Part shown: in pieces, positions 1 through 7,720 of the stretch
Numbering within the stretch: the stretch's first letter is position 1
Layout of the letters: the number at the start of each line of letters is the position of its first letter
Assembly (NCBI GenBank): GCA_030705955.1
Contig: JAUZPL010000036.1
Location: 1 to 43,068, forward strand
From: Bacillota bacterium
GTDB lineage: Bacteria; Bacillota; Bacilli; Bacillales; Cytobacillaceae
Direction: 5' to 3'
DNA length: 43,068 nucleotides
The notes under the pieces: generated by a model
The model's input: only the letters and a program-made list of their open reading frames with translations
What the model was told of the DNA's origin: nothing
Database searches by the model: none
Translations under genes and position numbers: made by a program

Positions 1-1162
1 AAAAGCAGCAAAAAATGCTGCTCAAGCTATACAAGGAACTACCGTCATTCAACCGGCTTCTTTTTCCAAAGAATCCTATGAAACGAAGCACCCTGTTCTT
101 TTACTGCCTCAAGAAGTGAATAAATCAAAAAAAGTAGAAATTATGAAAAATGCCTACTCAACCGCAAAAAACTATCATTCTAGTATTTCACAGGTAACCG
201 TTCGTTATTTGGATGAAGAACAACATGTCCTAATCGCAAACTCTGAAGGAAAATATATTGAAGATAAACGAGTTCGTTCAAGGCTTGCAATACAAGCTGT
301 GGCAGTACGCGACAACCAAATGGAAACCGGATCCTATGGTCCAGGCGCCCATCAAGGCTTTGAATTCTTTGAAAATTTGAATACAGACTATTATGCAAGT
401 GAAGCTGCACGTATTGCGGTTACAATGTTGGATGCAAGCCCTGCCCTTAGTGGAAAATTCCCAGTCATTATTGATAATGAATTTGGCGGTGTGATTTTTC
501 ATGAGGCATGTGGGCATGGATTAGAAGCAACAGCTGTCGCAAAAAACAATTCAGTTTTTGCAAACCGTATTGGAGAAAAAGTAGCTCCAGAAATCCTTAC
601 ATATATTGACGATGGAACACTACAAAACGAATGGGGATCCATTAATATTGATGATGAAGGAGAAAAAGCAAGAAAGAATATTCTAATTGAAAATGGTATT
701 TTAAAAGGCTATTTAATTGATAAATTTAATTCTAGACGGATGGGAATGGAATCAACAGGATCTGGAAGAAGACAATCCTTCCGTTTTGCTCCTACCTCAA
801 GGATGACTAATACGTTTATTGCTGCTGGAAAATCAACACCCGAGGAAATTATCGCCAATACAGAGAATGGAATTTATACAAAATATATGGGCGGAGGTCA
901 GGTTAATCCGGCTACTGGCGATTATAACTTTGCTGTAATGGAAGCCTATGAAGTAAAAAATGGAAAACTAGGTAAACCATTAAAAGGTGCTACATTGATT
1001 GGAAATGGTCCAAAAACTTTACAGCTAGTTGATATGATTGGAAATAATTTAGGCCATGGTGCAGGAATGTGCGGTTCACAAAGTGGAAGTATTCCAGTAA
1101 ATGTTGGTCAACCGATGATTCGTGTTAGTGAAATGACTGTCGGTGGGACAAAGGGGGAATAA
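1..1162 (+). CDS. tldD: TldD-family metalloprotease, 5' end outside window
   Basis: The reading frame is open from base 2, so the gene begins before the window; about 387 C-terminal residues are seen, against about 460 for the family. The metal-binding signature HEACGH lies in the context IFHEACGHGLEATAV (bases 500-517). The glycine-rich C-terminal half (STGSGRRQSFR, YTKYMGGGQVNPATGDYNFAV, GHGAGMCGSQSG) is typical of TldD. TldD and TldE (PmbA) form a heteromeric zinc peptidase that degrades unfolded peptides and, in some bacteria, matures modified peptides; TldD carries the catalytic HExxxH motif. The partner gene follows after 3 bp, so the two are cotranscribed and probably cotranslated. No peptide precursor gene is seen nearby. 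Confidence 0.93.
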   Translation, partial: KAAKNAAQAIQGTTVIQPASFSKESYETKHPVLLLPQEVNKSKKVEIMKNAYSTAKNYHSSISQVTVRYLDEEQHVLIANSEGKYIEDKRVRSRLAIQAVAVRDNQMETGSYGPGAHQGFEFFENLNTDYYASEAARIAVTMLDASPALSGKFPVIIDNEFGGVIFHEACGHGLEATAVAKNNSVFANRIGEKVAPEILTYIDDGTLQNEWGSINIDDEGEKARKNILIENGILKGYLIDKFNSRRMGMESTGSGRRQSFRFAPTSRMTNTFIAAGKSTPEEIIANTENGIYTKYMGGGQVNPATGDYNFAVMEAYEVKNGKLGKPLKGATLIGNGPKTLQLVDMIGNNLGHGAGMCGSQSGSIPVNVGQPMIRVSEMTVGGTKGE

Positions 1163-1165
1163 AAA

Positions 1166-2509
1166 GTGACAATACAAGAATTTCAAACAACGCTTTTTAG
1201 CACAGCACAAGAAAATGGCTTTACAGACGTCGAAATGTATTATGAAAAGAAAGAAGTATTTGGCTGCCAGGTGTACAAAGGAGAAATTGACCAATACGAA
1301 ATTGCTGAAGATGGCGGTGTTTCCTTTCGCGGAGTCTTCAATGGCAAGATGGGTTATGCTTATTCAGAAAAAACAGATGAAACCTCTATCCCCTTCTTAA
1401 TACAAAATGCAAAAGAAAATGCGGTGTTAATGAATGATGAGAATGTAGAGGAGCTTTTTGCAGGAAATAGCGAATATGATAAAAGAAGCTTTTTCTCAAC
1501 GTCTTTAACAGAAGTTTCTATTCAAGAAAAAATACAATTTATCAAGGATGTTGAGAAGGAATTATATGCAATTGATCCAAGGATTATCGCAACCGATTAC
1601 TGCTCAATTCGAACTGTGTCGGAAACTAAATATTTAGTAAATAACAAAGGTTTATCATTAAATGATCAAATGAATTTTCTATATGTGATGGTGGAGGCCA
1701 TTGTAAAAGACGGGGAAGAAACGAAAACATCATTTGAATTTAAAATTACAAAGGACTTCAAGGACTTAAAAGCTAAGGAAATCGCCAAAAAGGCTGCAGA
1801 AGAAGCTCTCTCTCAATTAGGATCAAGAAGCATTGAAAGCAAAGATTATCCTGTCCTTCTTAGAAATGATGCAGCTGCCAATCTATTAGCAACATTTTCG
1901 TCTAATTTTTCCGCAGAAAATACTCAAGCTGGTATTTCATCGTTAAAGGATAAGCTTGGAAAGCAAATTGCATCAGAAATGATTTCGATTGTTGATGATC
2001 CTTTCCTAGAGGATGGTCTTGCAAGCAGAAACTTTGATAGTGAAGGAGTAGCTTCTAAGAAACTAACATTAGTAGAATCAGGTGTTTTACAATCCTTGCT
2101 TCATAACCAAAAGACAGCAAAAAAAGATCAAACGGAAACAACCGGCCACGCCCATAAGGATTCCTATAAAACTGCTGTCAAAGTTGGCCCATCCAATCTT
2201 TATATCGAGCCTTCAGACGTTCAATTTGAGGATTTAGTAGCTGGGATAGATGAAGGTATTTTGATTACGAATCTATCAGGATTGCATTCCGGAGCTAACC
2301 AAGTATCCGGTGACTTTTCACTTGCGGCAAATGGATTCTTTATAAAAGCTGGAAAGGTACAGTACCCTGTCAACTTAATGACCATCGCGGGAAATTTTTA
2401 TCAATTATTAAAAGATGTCGAGAAAATTAGTTCAGATTTGACCTTCCCCCTTTCACCAATTGGCTCTCCTTCGCTTTTAATTAAATCATTATCCGTAACA
2501 GTTGAATAA
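1166..2509 (+). CDS. pmbA: PmbA/TldE-family protein, partner of TldD
   Basis: A 447-aa protein of the PmbA/TldE family starts at GTG, three bases after the tldD stop; the preceding purine-rich AAAGGGGGAA serves as ribosome binding site. The family hallmarks are the N-terminal YKGEIDQYEIAEDGGVSFRGVFNGKMGYA segment (read in parts), the GHAHKDSYKTAVKVGPSNLYI stretch and the C-terminal SGANQVSGDFSLAANGFFI-GNFYQLLKDVEKI region. There is no HExxxH, as expected for the non-catalytic TldE half of the TldD/TldE complex. It is the last gene of this operon, since a strong hairpin follows the stop by 11 bases. Confidence 0.93.
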   Translation: MTIQEFQTTLFSTAQENGFTDVEMYYEKKEVFGCQVYKGEIDQYEIAEDGGVSFRGVFNGKMGYAYSEKTDETSIPFLIQNAKENAVLMNDENVEELFAGNSEYDKRSFFSTSLTEVSIQEKIQFIKDVEKELYAIDPRIIATDYCSIRTVSETKYLVNNKGLSLNDQMNFLYVMVEAIVKDGEETKTSFEFKITKDFKDLKAKEIAKKAAEEALSQLGSRSIESKDYPVLLRNDAAANLLATFSSNFSAENTQAGISSLKDKLGKQIASEMISIVDDPFLEDGLASRNFDSEGVASKKLTLVESGVLQSLLHNQKTAKKDQTETTGHAHKDSYKTAVKVGPSNLYIEPSDVQFEDLVAGIDEGILITNLSGLHSGANQVSGDFSLAANGFFIKAGKVQYPVNLMTIAGNFYQLLKDVEKISSDLTFPLSPIGSPSLLIKSLSVTVE

Positions 2510-2520
2510 AATCATTATTT

Positions 2521-2556
2521 AAGGACAGCCTCCCCGACGAGTGCTGTCCTTTTAAA
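2521..2556 (+). terminator. Rho-independent terminator of tldD-pmbA
   Basis: A 9-bp perfect stem (AAGGACAGC at 2521-2529, GCTGTCCTT at 2543-2551) with a 13-nt loop is followed by a short T run. It sits directly after pmbA. Confidence 0.85.
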
Positions 2557-2744
2557 CTCTATTAAAATGGTTTGGCATATTAGAAATAACATTTATTTAG
2601 GAAAAACGGTTAATATTGTTACCAAACTAAATTTACACTTATGAAAAAATATACTAATATTAAGGGTGTGAAAATACTTTTAAATCCCATTTTCATAGGA
2701 ACAAATTGTTTAAGAAAATGGGAACACTATAGGGGTGCTTAAAT

Positions 2745-2897
2745 ATGACAAATCAGAAAAATAATTCACGTTCAAATGTAAAAAAATATGTCATTTTAAT
2801 TGTTTGTGTGATCGCTGTTTGTGCACTTAGTTTTACCACTTTAAGTCACCATGGAAAGCATAGTTCACGAGTAGTGGCAAATCAGAAGTATCAATAA
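2745..2897 (+). CDS. Small single-pass membrane protein, 50 aa
   Basis: ATG start preceded by AGGGGTG 7 bases upstream. The 50-residue product has a polar basic N-terminus (MTNQKNNSRSNVKKY), one hydrophobic helix at residues 15-31 (VILIVCVIAVCALSFTT) and a short His/Ser-rich basic tail ending in NQKYQ. The charge pattern predicts N-in, tail-out, or an uncleaved signal anchor. The family is not recognised. It is a lone gene between the pmbA terminator and the slipin gene. A 10-bp inverted repeat (TCCCATTTTC at 2685-2694, GAAAATGGGA at 2714-2723) lies in its presumed 5' leader. It could be real but non-conserved; the good ribosome binding site and clean membrane helix favour a gene. Confidence 0.6.
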   Translation: MTNQKNNSRSNVKKYVILIVCVIAVCALSFTTLSHHGKHSSRVVANQKYQ

Positions 2898-3075
2898 CAA
2901 TAACAGAGAAATAGATTATTATTTTTTGGACAAGTAAATAGTTTCTTCTATTTTGTTTAAATTTAGGAAACACTTTCAAGGTCTACAAACTTGTTAAAAT
3001 GTACTGTAATAGCTACACCGAAATATGAATATACTATTGCGGTGAGGAATCTATTTCCATTAGGAGGGGTTGACC

Positions 3076-3834
3076 TTGAGTTTTCTACCTATTATTGTTT
3101 TAATCCTTCTATTAATCGTTATTATTTTTTTCTCTACTATTCGAATTGTTCAACAGTATCAGCAGGCAGTAGTCCTTCGCTTGGGCCGTTATACTCGTTC
3201 TCTTGAACCAGGGATCCATTTTGTTATACCGATCATTGAAAGTATTCGAAAAGTCGATATGCGGATCCGTGTTGAGAATGTAGAAAATCAAGATATTATC
3301 ACAAAGGACAGTGTTCCAGTTACTTTAAATGCAGTTGTATATTATCAGGTGGTGAATGCGCAAAAAGCACTTCTTGATGTTGAGGACTACCGTAAAGCTA
3401 CCTGGACCCTATCACAAACCATTCTTCGTTCAAACCTTGGAGCCCATACCATGCAAGAAATGCTAACTGAACAGAAAAAATTAGATGATTTGCTCAGGAA
3501 GGAACTCGATCAAGCTACTGAACCGTGGGGAATAAAAGTTACAGGCGTGGAAATCAGGTCAATGGACCTTCCTGAAGGACTCCGCCGTGCAATGGCAAAA
3601 GAAGCAGAAGCCGAGCGTGAACGGGTGGCAAAAGTAATTGCTGCACAAGGAGAATTCGAAGCAGCTGAAAAGCTTTCAGAAGCTGCTGCGGTAATAAGCA
3701 AACAGCCTGCAGCCATGCAATTACGCATGCTGCAAACCATGACAGAAATCGCGGCTGAAAAGAATAGTACCATATTATTCCCATATGATGCAGCCTCGGG
3801 ACTCGCCAGTCTATTTGCGAAAAAATTGGAATAA
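3076..3834 (+). CDS. Slipin/stomatin-like SPFH (band 7) membrane protein
   Basis: A 252-aa protein. TTG at 3076 is taken as start because AGGAGG (3062-3067) lies 8 bases ahead; an in-frame TTG at 3070 would be too close. Residues 3-22 form one membrane helix, followed by a band 7 domain (QQYQQAVVLRLGRY, PGIHFVIPIIE, VRVENVENQDIITKDSV-like core) and the coiled AKEAEAERERVAKVIAAQGE segment typical of slipins. These proteins oligomerise at the membrane and are thought to organise microdomains or guard membrane proteases. The usual neighbour, an NfeD-type protease gene, is absent here, so it appears monocistronic: a strong terminator follows. Slipin is favoured over flotillin by the length and by the absence of a long EA-repeat tail. 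Confidence 0.9.
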   Translation: MSFLPIIVLILLLIVIIFFSTIRIVQQYQQAVVLRLGRYTRSLEPGIHFVIPIIESIRKVDMRIRVENVENQDIITKDSVPVTLNAVVYYQVVNAQKALLDVEDYRKATWTLSQTILRSNLGAHTMQEMLTEQKKLDDLLRKELDQATEPWGIKVTGVEIRSMDLPEGLRRAMAKEAEAERERVAKVIAAQGEFEAAEKLSEAAAVISKQPAAMQLRMLQTMTEIAAEKNSTILFPYDAASGLASLFAKKLE

Positions 3835-3840
3835 TAAATT

Positions 3841-3884
3841 AGGGTAGAACAAGATGTTGCCATCTTCTTGTTCTACCCTTTTTA
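3841..3884 (+). terminator. Strong terminator after the slipin gene
   Basis: A perfect 14-bp stem (AGGGTAGAACAAGA at 3841-3854, TCTTGTTCTACCCT at 3866-3879) is followed by TTTTT. It is 6 bases past the slipin stop. Confidence 0.92.
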
Positions 3885-3975
3885 GTATCCAATCTATATC
3901 CTCCTTTCTCTTGTAATTTATCCATTTCATGTTAATAATGAACAGTGTATAAACTTATGAAGGTGGGAATTTAAA

Positions 3976-4935
3976 ATGAAATTTGTTTACTTAAAAAATG
4001 AAAAGATTCCTCCGATAGCACTTGGAACATGGTCTTGGGGAAATGGAATCAATGGCGGAGATGCTGTTTTTGGTAACAATCTGGAAGATGATGATCTAAA
4101 GCCTGTATTTGAAGCTGCCATGAATGCTGGGTTTAACTTATGGGATACCGCAGCTGTTTATGGAATGGGTGCTTCAGAAACCATTTTAGGCAGTTTTATT
4201 CAATCAAGAAAAGATATTTTAATTTCAACAAAATTCACCCCACGTGGAGAGCAGCCTGAAGATGCCCTAGAGAAAATGCTCAATCAAAGCCTAACTCGCC
4301 TCGGTAAGAATCATTCTGATATATATTGGATACATAATCCTAGCGATGTAGAAAGATGGACCCCTAAGCTCATTCCGTTAATGAAAAATGGGAAAATAAA
4401 ACATGCAGGTGTTTCTAATCATAATCTTGAGGAAATAAAGTTAGCCTCTTCTATTTTAGAAAAGGAAGGCTTACAGTTATCGGCTGTACAAAATCATTAC
4501 AGTTTGCTTTATCGTTCATCTGAAGAAGCTGGCATTATCGATTGGTGTAACCAACATAATATCTTGTTTTTCTCCTATATGGTTTTGGAGCAAGGAGCTT
4601 TAACAGGGACATATAACTCCAAAAATCCTTTTAAAACTGGGACACGAAGAGGAGATGCTTTCAATTCCGAGGTTCTAATGAAACTGGATCAATTAATTGG
4701 AGTTATGCACACCATCGGCAAAAGACATCAGGTTAGCCCTGCTGAGATTGCTATTGCCTGGGCCATTGTAAAGGGAACAGTTCCTATTATTGGAGTAACA
4801 AAGCCAAAACACATTGATGGAGCTGTATTAGCGGCTGAAGTGGTATTAACAGAACAAGAAATAAACGATTTAGAAACAGCAGCAAAAGAAACAGGTGTTG
4901 AAATAAGAGGAGCATGGGAAAAAAGCATGCATTAA
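3976..4935 (+). CDS. Aldo/keto reductase
   Basis: A 319-aa cytosolic NAD(P)H-dependent oxidoreductase of the aldo/keto reductase superfamily, likely acting on aldehydes or ketones of unknown identity. The catalytic tetrad is visible: Asp57 and Tyr62 in LWDTAAVYGMG, Lys86 in ISTKFTP and His120 in IYWIHNPS. The C-terminal cofactor-binding part holds IPIIGVTKPKHI-like residues (PIIGVTKPKHIDGA). ATG is preceded by GAAGGTGGGA. The gene starts about 140 bp after the slipin and its terminator, and 31 bp precede the next gene, with which it may share a transcript. Substrate cannot be deduced. Confidence 0.92.
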   Translation: MKFVYLKNEKIPPIALGTWSWGNGINGGDAVFGNNLEDDDLKPVFEAAMNAGFNLWDTAAVYGMGASETILGSFIQSRKDILISTKFTPRGEQPEDALEKMLNQSLTRLGKNHSDIYWIHNPSDVERWTPKLIPLMKNGKIKHAGVSNHNLEEIKLASSILEKEGLQLSAVQNHYSLLYRSSEEAGIIDWCNQHNILFFSYMVLEQGALTGTYNSKNPFKTGTRRGDAFNSEVLMKLDQLIGVMHTIGKRHQVSPAEIAIAWAIVKGTVPIIGVTKPKHIDGAVLAAEVVLTEQEINDLETAAKETGVEIRGAWEKSMH

Positions 4936-4966
4936 ATATACCTTAGTTGTAATGGGGAGAAAAATA

Positions 4967-5437
4967 ATGAGCTATGATGAAGTACAAGCATTAAAAAATG
5001 AATTAACTAGTGTAAAAGAAAAGAATAATCACCTATTTCAACAAAATGTATTGCCAAAAAAAGAAGAGAAGAAACAGGAATTTCTTGATGTTTTTGAGGA
5101 ATTTTTTAGAGAAAAGGGCTTTGTGGTACAGAAAAAAACGGACTCAGTAAGAGCTTCATTTGATACATTAAATTTTAAAGCCTTTTTTAACGAAAATGGT
5201 GAATTGATTATCATGAATGGAAGAGACCCAATTGCCTCCATTCTCATTCGTTTTAACGGTGAAAAACACTCAATAACCAATTTTAATGAATCAGTCATCC
5301 AACTAAAGAAAGAGTTAGAAAACGAAAATATATTATCAATAAAGCTTGAAAATCCAATGTTTTATTACACGGGAGCCAATTCAGATATTCGGTTTGACAG
5401 TCCCCTTTCTGTGCTTAATAGTATTTTTCAACTTTAA
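4967..5437 (+). CDS. Unknown protein, 156 aa
   Basis: I do not recognise this family. The ATG at 4967 is chosen because GGGGAGA (4954-4960) is spaced correctly; the in-frame ATG at 4952 overlaps that site. The product begins with a charged helical region (residues 3-40, DEVQALKNELTSVKEKNNHLF), probably coiled coil, followed by an alpha/beta domain with FFREKGFVVQKKTDSVRASF and a repetitive-looking beta pattern. There is no signal peptide or membrane helix, so it is probably cytosolic. It follows the aldo/keto reductase by 31 bp on the same strand and may be cotranscribed with it. Confidence 0.75.
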   Translation: MSYDEVQALKNELTSVKEKNNHLFQQNVLPKKEEKKQEFLDVFEEFFREKGFVVQKKTDSVRASFDTLNFKAFFNENGELIIMNGRDPIASILIRFNGEKHSITNFNESVIQLKKELENENILSIKLENPMFYYTGANSDIRFDSPLSVLNSIFQL

Positions 5438-5522
5438 GAAAAATGTTGTATATCATCCATGTCCCATGCCCAGTCAATTCAAAGATAATAGACATCCGCC
5501 CATTCATTGGACATTTATCATG

Positions 5523-5531
5523 CATACAGTA
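5523..5531 (+). promoter_or_regulatory. Possible sporulation-sigma -10 element
   Basis: CATACAGTA matches the -10 patterns known for Bacillus sigma-E (CATACANT) and sigma-K (CATAnnnTA). It lies 63 bases before the Gly/His/Tyr-rich protein. The -35 region (TTCATT at 5503-5508, 14 bases away) is only a weak sigma-E match, so this is a suggestion. Confidence 0.3.
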
Positions 5532-5593
5532 CAGTACAAAAAGGTAAAATTTTTGGAATGTATGAAATACGACTGTATAGGAGATGTATTTGC

Positions 5594-5857
5594 ATGATGG
5601 ATCAAAGACCTTTTTACGGAGGTCATCCTGGTGGACAATTTGGTGGACATCATGGTGAATTTCACGATGGATATCACGGAGGCTATCATGGTGGGTACCA
5701 TGGAGGCTATTATGGTCATGGAGGATTTGGTGCTCCATTTATCGGAGGAATGTTAGGCGGGTTGACGGTTGGTGCATTATCTTCTGGAGGAGGATATCCA
5801 TACCCTGTACCATATCCAACCCCTTATCCATATGGGGGCTATCCAAATTATTATTAG
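5594..5857 (+). CDS. Gly/His/Tyr-rich repeat protein (possibly spore surface)
   Basis: An 87-aa protein. ATG at 5594 lies 10 bases after AGGAG (5579-5583); the next codon is also ATG. Residues 8-45 are low-complexity with repeated (Y/F)HGG units (GYHGGYHGGYHGGYYGHGG), the middle (GFGAPFIGGMLGGLTVGALSSGGG) resembles a short hydrophobic glycine-zipper helix, and the tail is a Pro/Tyr repeat (PYPVPYPTPYPYGGYP). Such composition is common in Bacillus spore coat, exosporium and adhesive proteins, and the His-rich segment could bind metal ions. That role is inference from composition and from a sporulation-like -10 box upstream. A terminator follows. Confidence 0.75.
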   Translation: MMDQRPFYGGHPGGQFGGHHGEFHDGYHGGYHGGYHGGYYGHGGFGAPFIGGMLGGLTVGALSSGGGYPYPVPYPTPYPYGGYPNYY

Positions 5858-5894
5858 ATTCAAACGGATCCAATTATCTTTAGAATTCATATAG

Positions 5895-5932
5895 AAAAAT
5901 GCTCGGGGAATTGAAACTCTGAGCATTTTTTT
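5895..5932 (+). terminator. Terminator after the Gly/His-rich protein gene
   Basis: AAAAATGCTC (5895-5904) pairs perfectly with GAGCATTTTT (5921-5930), followed by more T residues. The A tract on the other arm makes it usable in both directions, though the converging gene ends 50 bases further on. Confidence 0.85.
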
Positions 5933-5980
5933 ATATTCGGGCTTTTTGAAGAAGTGCTCTAAGCCTTTTATTTTAAACCC

Positions 5981-6340
5981 TTATTCCGTATCTTCTTTTG
6001 TTATCTCCATAATATGGGAGTCTAATTGGTTTTTGATAAGATTAATGAAACTTTTGCCTGCTCTCCAATCGATATTTAATAAACCTTGACCGGTACCCGA
6101 AGAAATGCATTTAACTTGGGTAATTTGTGAAAAATTATCAACGATAACCGTTAAAGAACCTGAACTACCATTGCGGATGAAAAGTTTTTCAAATACCAAA
6201 ATAGCAATCTCTTTTTCCTTATCTTCGGTTATTTTATAATCTTGATAAACTGAATAAGACTTTAAATCATTATTTTCTAAGAGAAGTTGAACAGTTTGAA
6301 ATGGATTTATATCAGAAGTACATTCTAAATATGCCGTCAT
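5981..6340 (-). CDS. Unknown protein, 119 aa (possibly DUF6054-like)
   Basis: A 119-aa soluble protein without signal or membrane segments. The segment GSSGSLTVIVDNFSQITQVKCISSGTGQGLLNIDWRAGKSFI (read in parts) shows a pattern of two beta strands, a glycine-rich turn (SSGTGQG) and a tryptophan-containing helix start, followed by a C-terminal helix. This recalls the DUF6054 family of Firmicutes, but the match is from memory and tentative. Start ATG has GGAG 9 bases upstream. It is convergent with the Gly/His-rich protein gene. The function is unknown. Confidence 0.7.
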   Translation of the reverse strand: MTAYLECTSDINPFQTVQLLLENNDLKSYSVYQDYKITEDKEKEIAILVFEKLFIRNGSSGSLTVIVDNFSQITQVKCISSGTGQGLLNIDWRAGKSFINLIKNQLDSHIMEITKEDTE

Positions 6341-6386
6341 TATTTCCCAACTCCAAATTTTTATTTAAGACTAGTTTAAAAAAATC

Positions 6387-6563
6387 TTAATTTTCCCTTA
6401 CGAAAAATCCTTCAAATATATATATTGCTATGCTAATAATCCCAATTGATAGATACAAAACTTGGTGAAAATGAGGTAATCTACTGATTGCTATAGCAAT
6501 TAAAAATAGTAATAATCCGATTCCCTTTAAAACAAATCTATTTCTTTTACTCATTTTCAACAA
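6387..6563 (-). CDS. Small two-helix membrane protein, 58 aa
   Basis: The gene starts with TTG at 6563 (TTG-TTG-AAA-ATG), which sits 8 bases after AGAGGTG; the in-frame ATG at 6554 would be 17 bases away. The product has a basic N-terminus (MSKRNRFVLK after the second start), hydrophobic helices at about residues 14-27 (GIGLLLFLIAIAIS) and 36-52 (VLYLSIGIISIAIYIF), and ends FFVREN. The family is not recognised. It follows the 119-aa gene's start by 46 bases on the same strand, so the two may form a small operon. Confidence 0.6.
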   Translation of the reverse strand: MLKMSKRNRFVLKGIGLLLFLIAIAISRLPHFHQVLYLSIGIISIAIYIFEGFFVREN

Positions 6564-6740
6564 TTTACAAACACCTCTGAAACTTTTTAATTACATTTTA
6601 TACTATATTTATGTTAAATATTGGTATTTTTAAAAAAATCACCTATTCAACATAAGACTTATATAACTTTGTGTCTATCTTTAAATAACTTTGAGATAAA
6701 CGTAAGAAAAAGTGATTATAAACTAGATGGTAAATGTTAT

Positions 6741-6764
6741 AATTAGTGTAATATTACACTAATT
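6741..6764. promoter_or_regulatory. Perfect 24-bp palindromic operator overlapping a -10 box
   Basis: The half site AATTAGTGTAAT is followed immediately by its exact reverse complement, giving a 24-bp perfect palindrome. TATAAT at 6738-6743, preceded by TG as in extended -10 promoters, overlaps its left end, and the start codon of the 97-aa membrane protein is 22 bases downstream. Position and symmetry fit a dimeric repressor site. The cognate regulator is not in the window. Confidence 0.7.
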
Positions 6765-6785
6765 GATTAAAGGGGTTGTAATACT

Positions 6786-7079
6786 ATGAAATTTAATAAT
6801 ACATTAAGTTTAATATCCTTTTTCGTTTCCATTATTTGCTGTTTAGTTATTTTTAAATTTTTGATGTATCAAATGAATATAATAAGAGTTATGTCATTTA
6901 CTACTTTTGAGAGGATATCAATTCCCTTAGAGGTGTTTTCTTCAATACTTTGCATTATTAGTTTGAGTAGGACATGGAAGAATTTTAAAGTAAGCTGTAT
7001 ACTTTCCATAATCGGAATTACTATTTCATCTTTCTCTCTTTTTGGACTAATTTTCATGATGATTTTTAATGGAATCTAA
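6786..7079 (+). CDS. Three-helix membrane protein, 97 aa
   Basis: A 97-aa integral membrane protein with predicted helices at about residues 6-28, 46-64 and 69-94 (VSCILSIIGITISSFSLFGLIF). Between helices 1 and 2 is a short loop with VMSFTTFERISIP. ATG is preceded by AAAGGGG. The family is not recognised, and no enzymatic motif is visible. It is a single gene with its own extended -10 promoter and a perfect palindrome at the transcription start, so it is probably repressed under ordinary conditions. A bidirectional hairpin separates it from the converging next gene. Confidence 0.75.
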   Translation: MKFNNTLSLISFFVSIICCLVIFKFLMYQMNIIRVMSFTTFERISIPLEVFSSILCIISLSRTWKNFKVSCILSIIGITISSFSLFGLIFMMIFNGI

Positions 7080-7080
7080 C

Positions 7081-7121
7081 AGAGGTTTTAATTTCCTTTT
7101 ATTCTCAATTTAAACCTCTAA
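7081..7121. terminator. Bidirectional hairpin between converging genes
   Basis: AGAGGTTT (7081-7088) pairs with AAACCTCT (7112-7119), and the stem can extend through AT pairs (TAATTT with AATTT). It lies between the stops of two convergent genes. Confidence 0.6.
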
Positions 7122-7350
7122 ATTTACTGATGGTTATATGATTAGTTTGAGTTTCTATACTATGATTGTCATACAAATTATAAATGATGATATCATCATC
7201 TTTTAAATTACAGCTCTGCACAAGGTTATTTATCCTGAAAATCACCTCCATAAATAGTAGTGGTTTGCACGAAGTAACCACATTACCGTGTTCAATCAAG
7301 CTTACCTCAAAATAATTTAATGAACAGTTACTTGCAAAATCCTTTATCAT
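7105..7350 (-). CDS. Unknown protein, 81 aa
   Basis: An 81-aa soluble protein, not recognised. Its sequence (MIKDFASNCSLNYFEVSLIEHG, LLFMEVIFRINNLVQSC, DDDIIIYNLYDNHSIE) suggests a small alpha/beta or all-beta fold without signal peptide. ATG at 7350 is preceded by AAAGGA at a workable distance. The 3' end overlaps the shared hairpin region with the convergent membrane protein gene. It is short and of AT-rich composition, so a moderate confidence is given. Confidence 0.55.
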   Translation of the reverse strand: MIKDFASNCSLNYFEVSLIEHGNVVTSCKPLLFMEVIFRINNLVQSCNLKDDDIIIYNLYDNHSIETQTNHITISKFRGLN

Positions 7351-7648
7351 TATTTCCTTTGTACCCCACCTAGATTTTTACAATTTCTTCTTATTTTAAT
7401 TTACCATAAAAAATCAATTTTTACCTTGAAGTTCTTTCAAGTAATTTGAAATCCTGGGAATTTACATTTTTTTAAAATATAACTGACAATTTAGTTTTTC
7501 TATGTTCCCGTGTCTGGCATTGATATGCCATTTTTTCTGAATTCATCTATGTCATTAGTTTTTCGTTTACTAATGAAACTATTAACAACATACTCTCTAT
7601 CCACAGTAATTGATAACTGGGGACTTTAAAAATTTATTGTAGTTTTTG
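7351..7648. other. Intergenic stretch ahead of the first merR gene
   Basis: About 300 AT-rich bases between two divergently transcribed genes. No open frame with a plausible start is seen. The right end runs into the merR promoter described separately. Confidence 0.5.
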
Positions 7649-7679
7649 TTGACTTAAACCTTGGTTTAAGTCGTATCAT
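7649..7679 (+). promoter_or_regulatory. MerR-type promoter with inverted-repeat operator, copy 1
   Basis: The -35 box TTGACT (7649-7654) and -10 box TATCAT (7674-7679) are separated by 19 bases, the over-long spacer typical of promoters activated by MerR-family regulators. The spacer is filled by a 9-bp perfect inverted repeat, ACTTAAACC-TT-GGTTTAAGT (7652-7671). By established knowledge of MerR proteins, the encoded regulator probably binds here and controls its own operon. The ribosome binding site downstream lies in the palindrome GGAGGCCTCC (7709-7718). Confidence 0.85.
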
Positions 7680-7720
7680 AATCCTGTCGACGAAAAGAAA
7701 TACAATTTGGAGGCCTCCAG

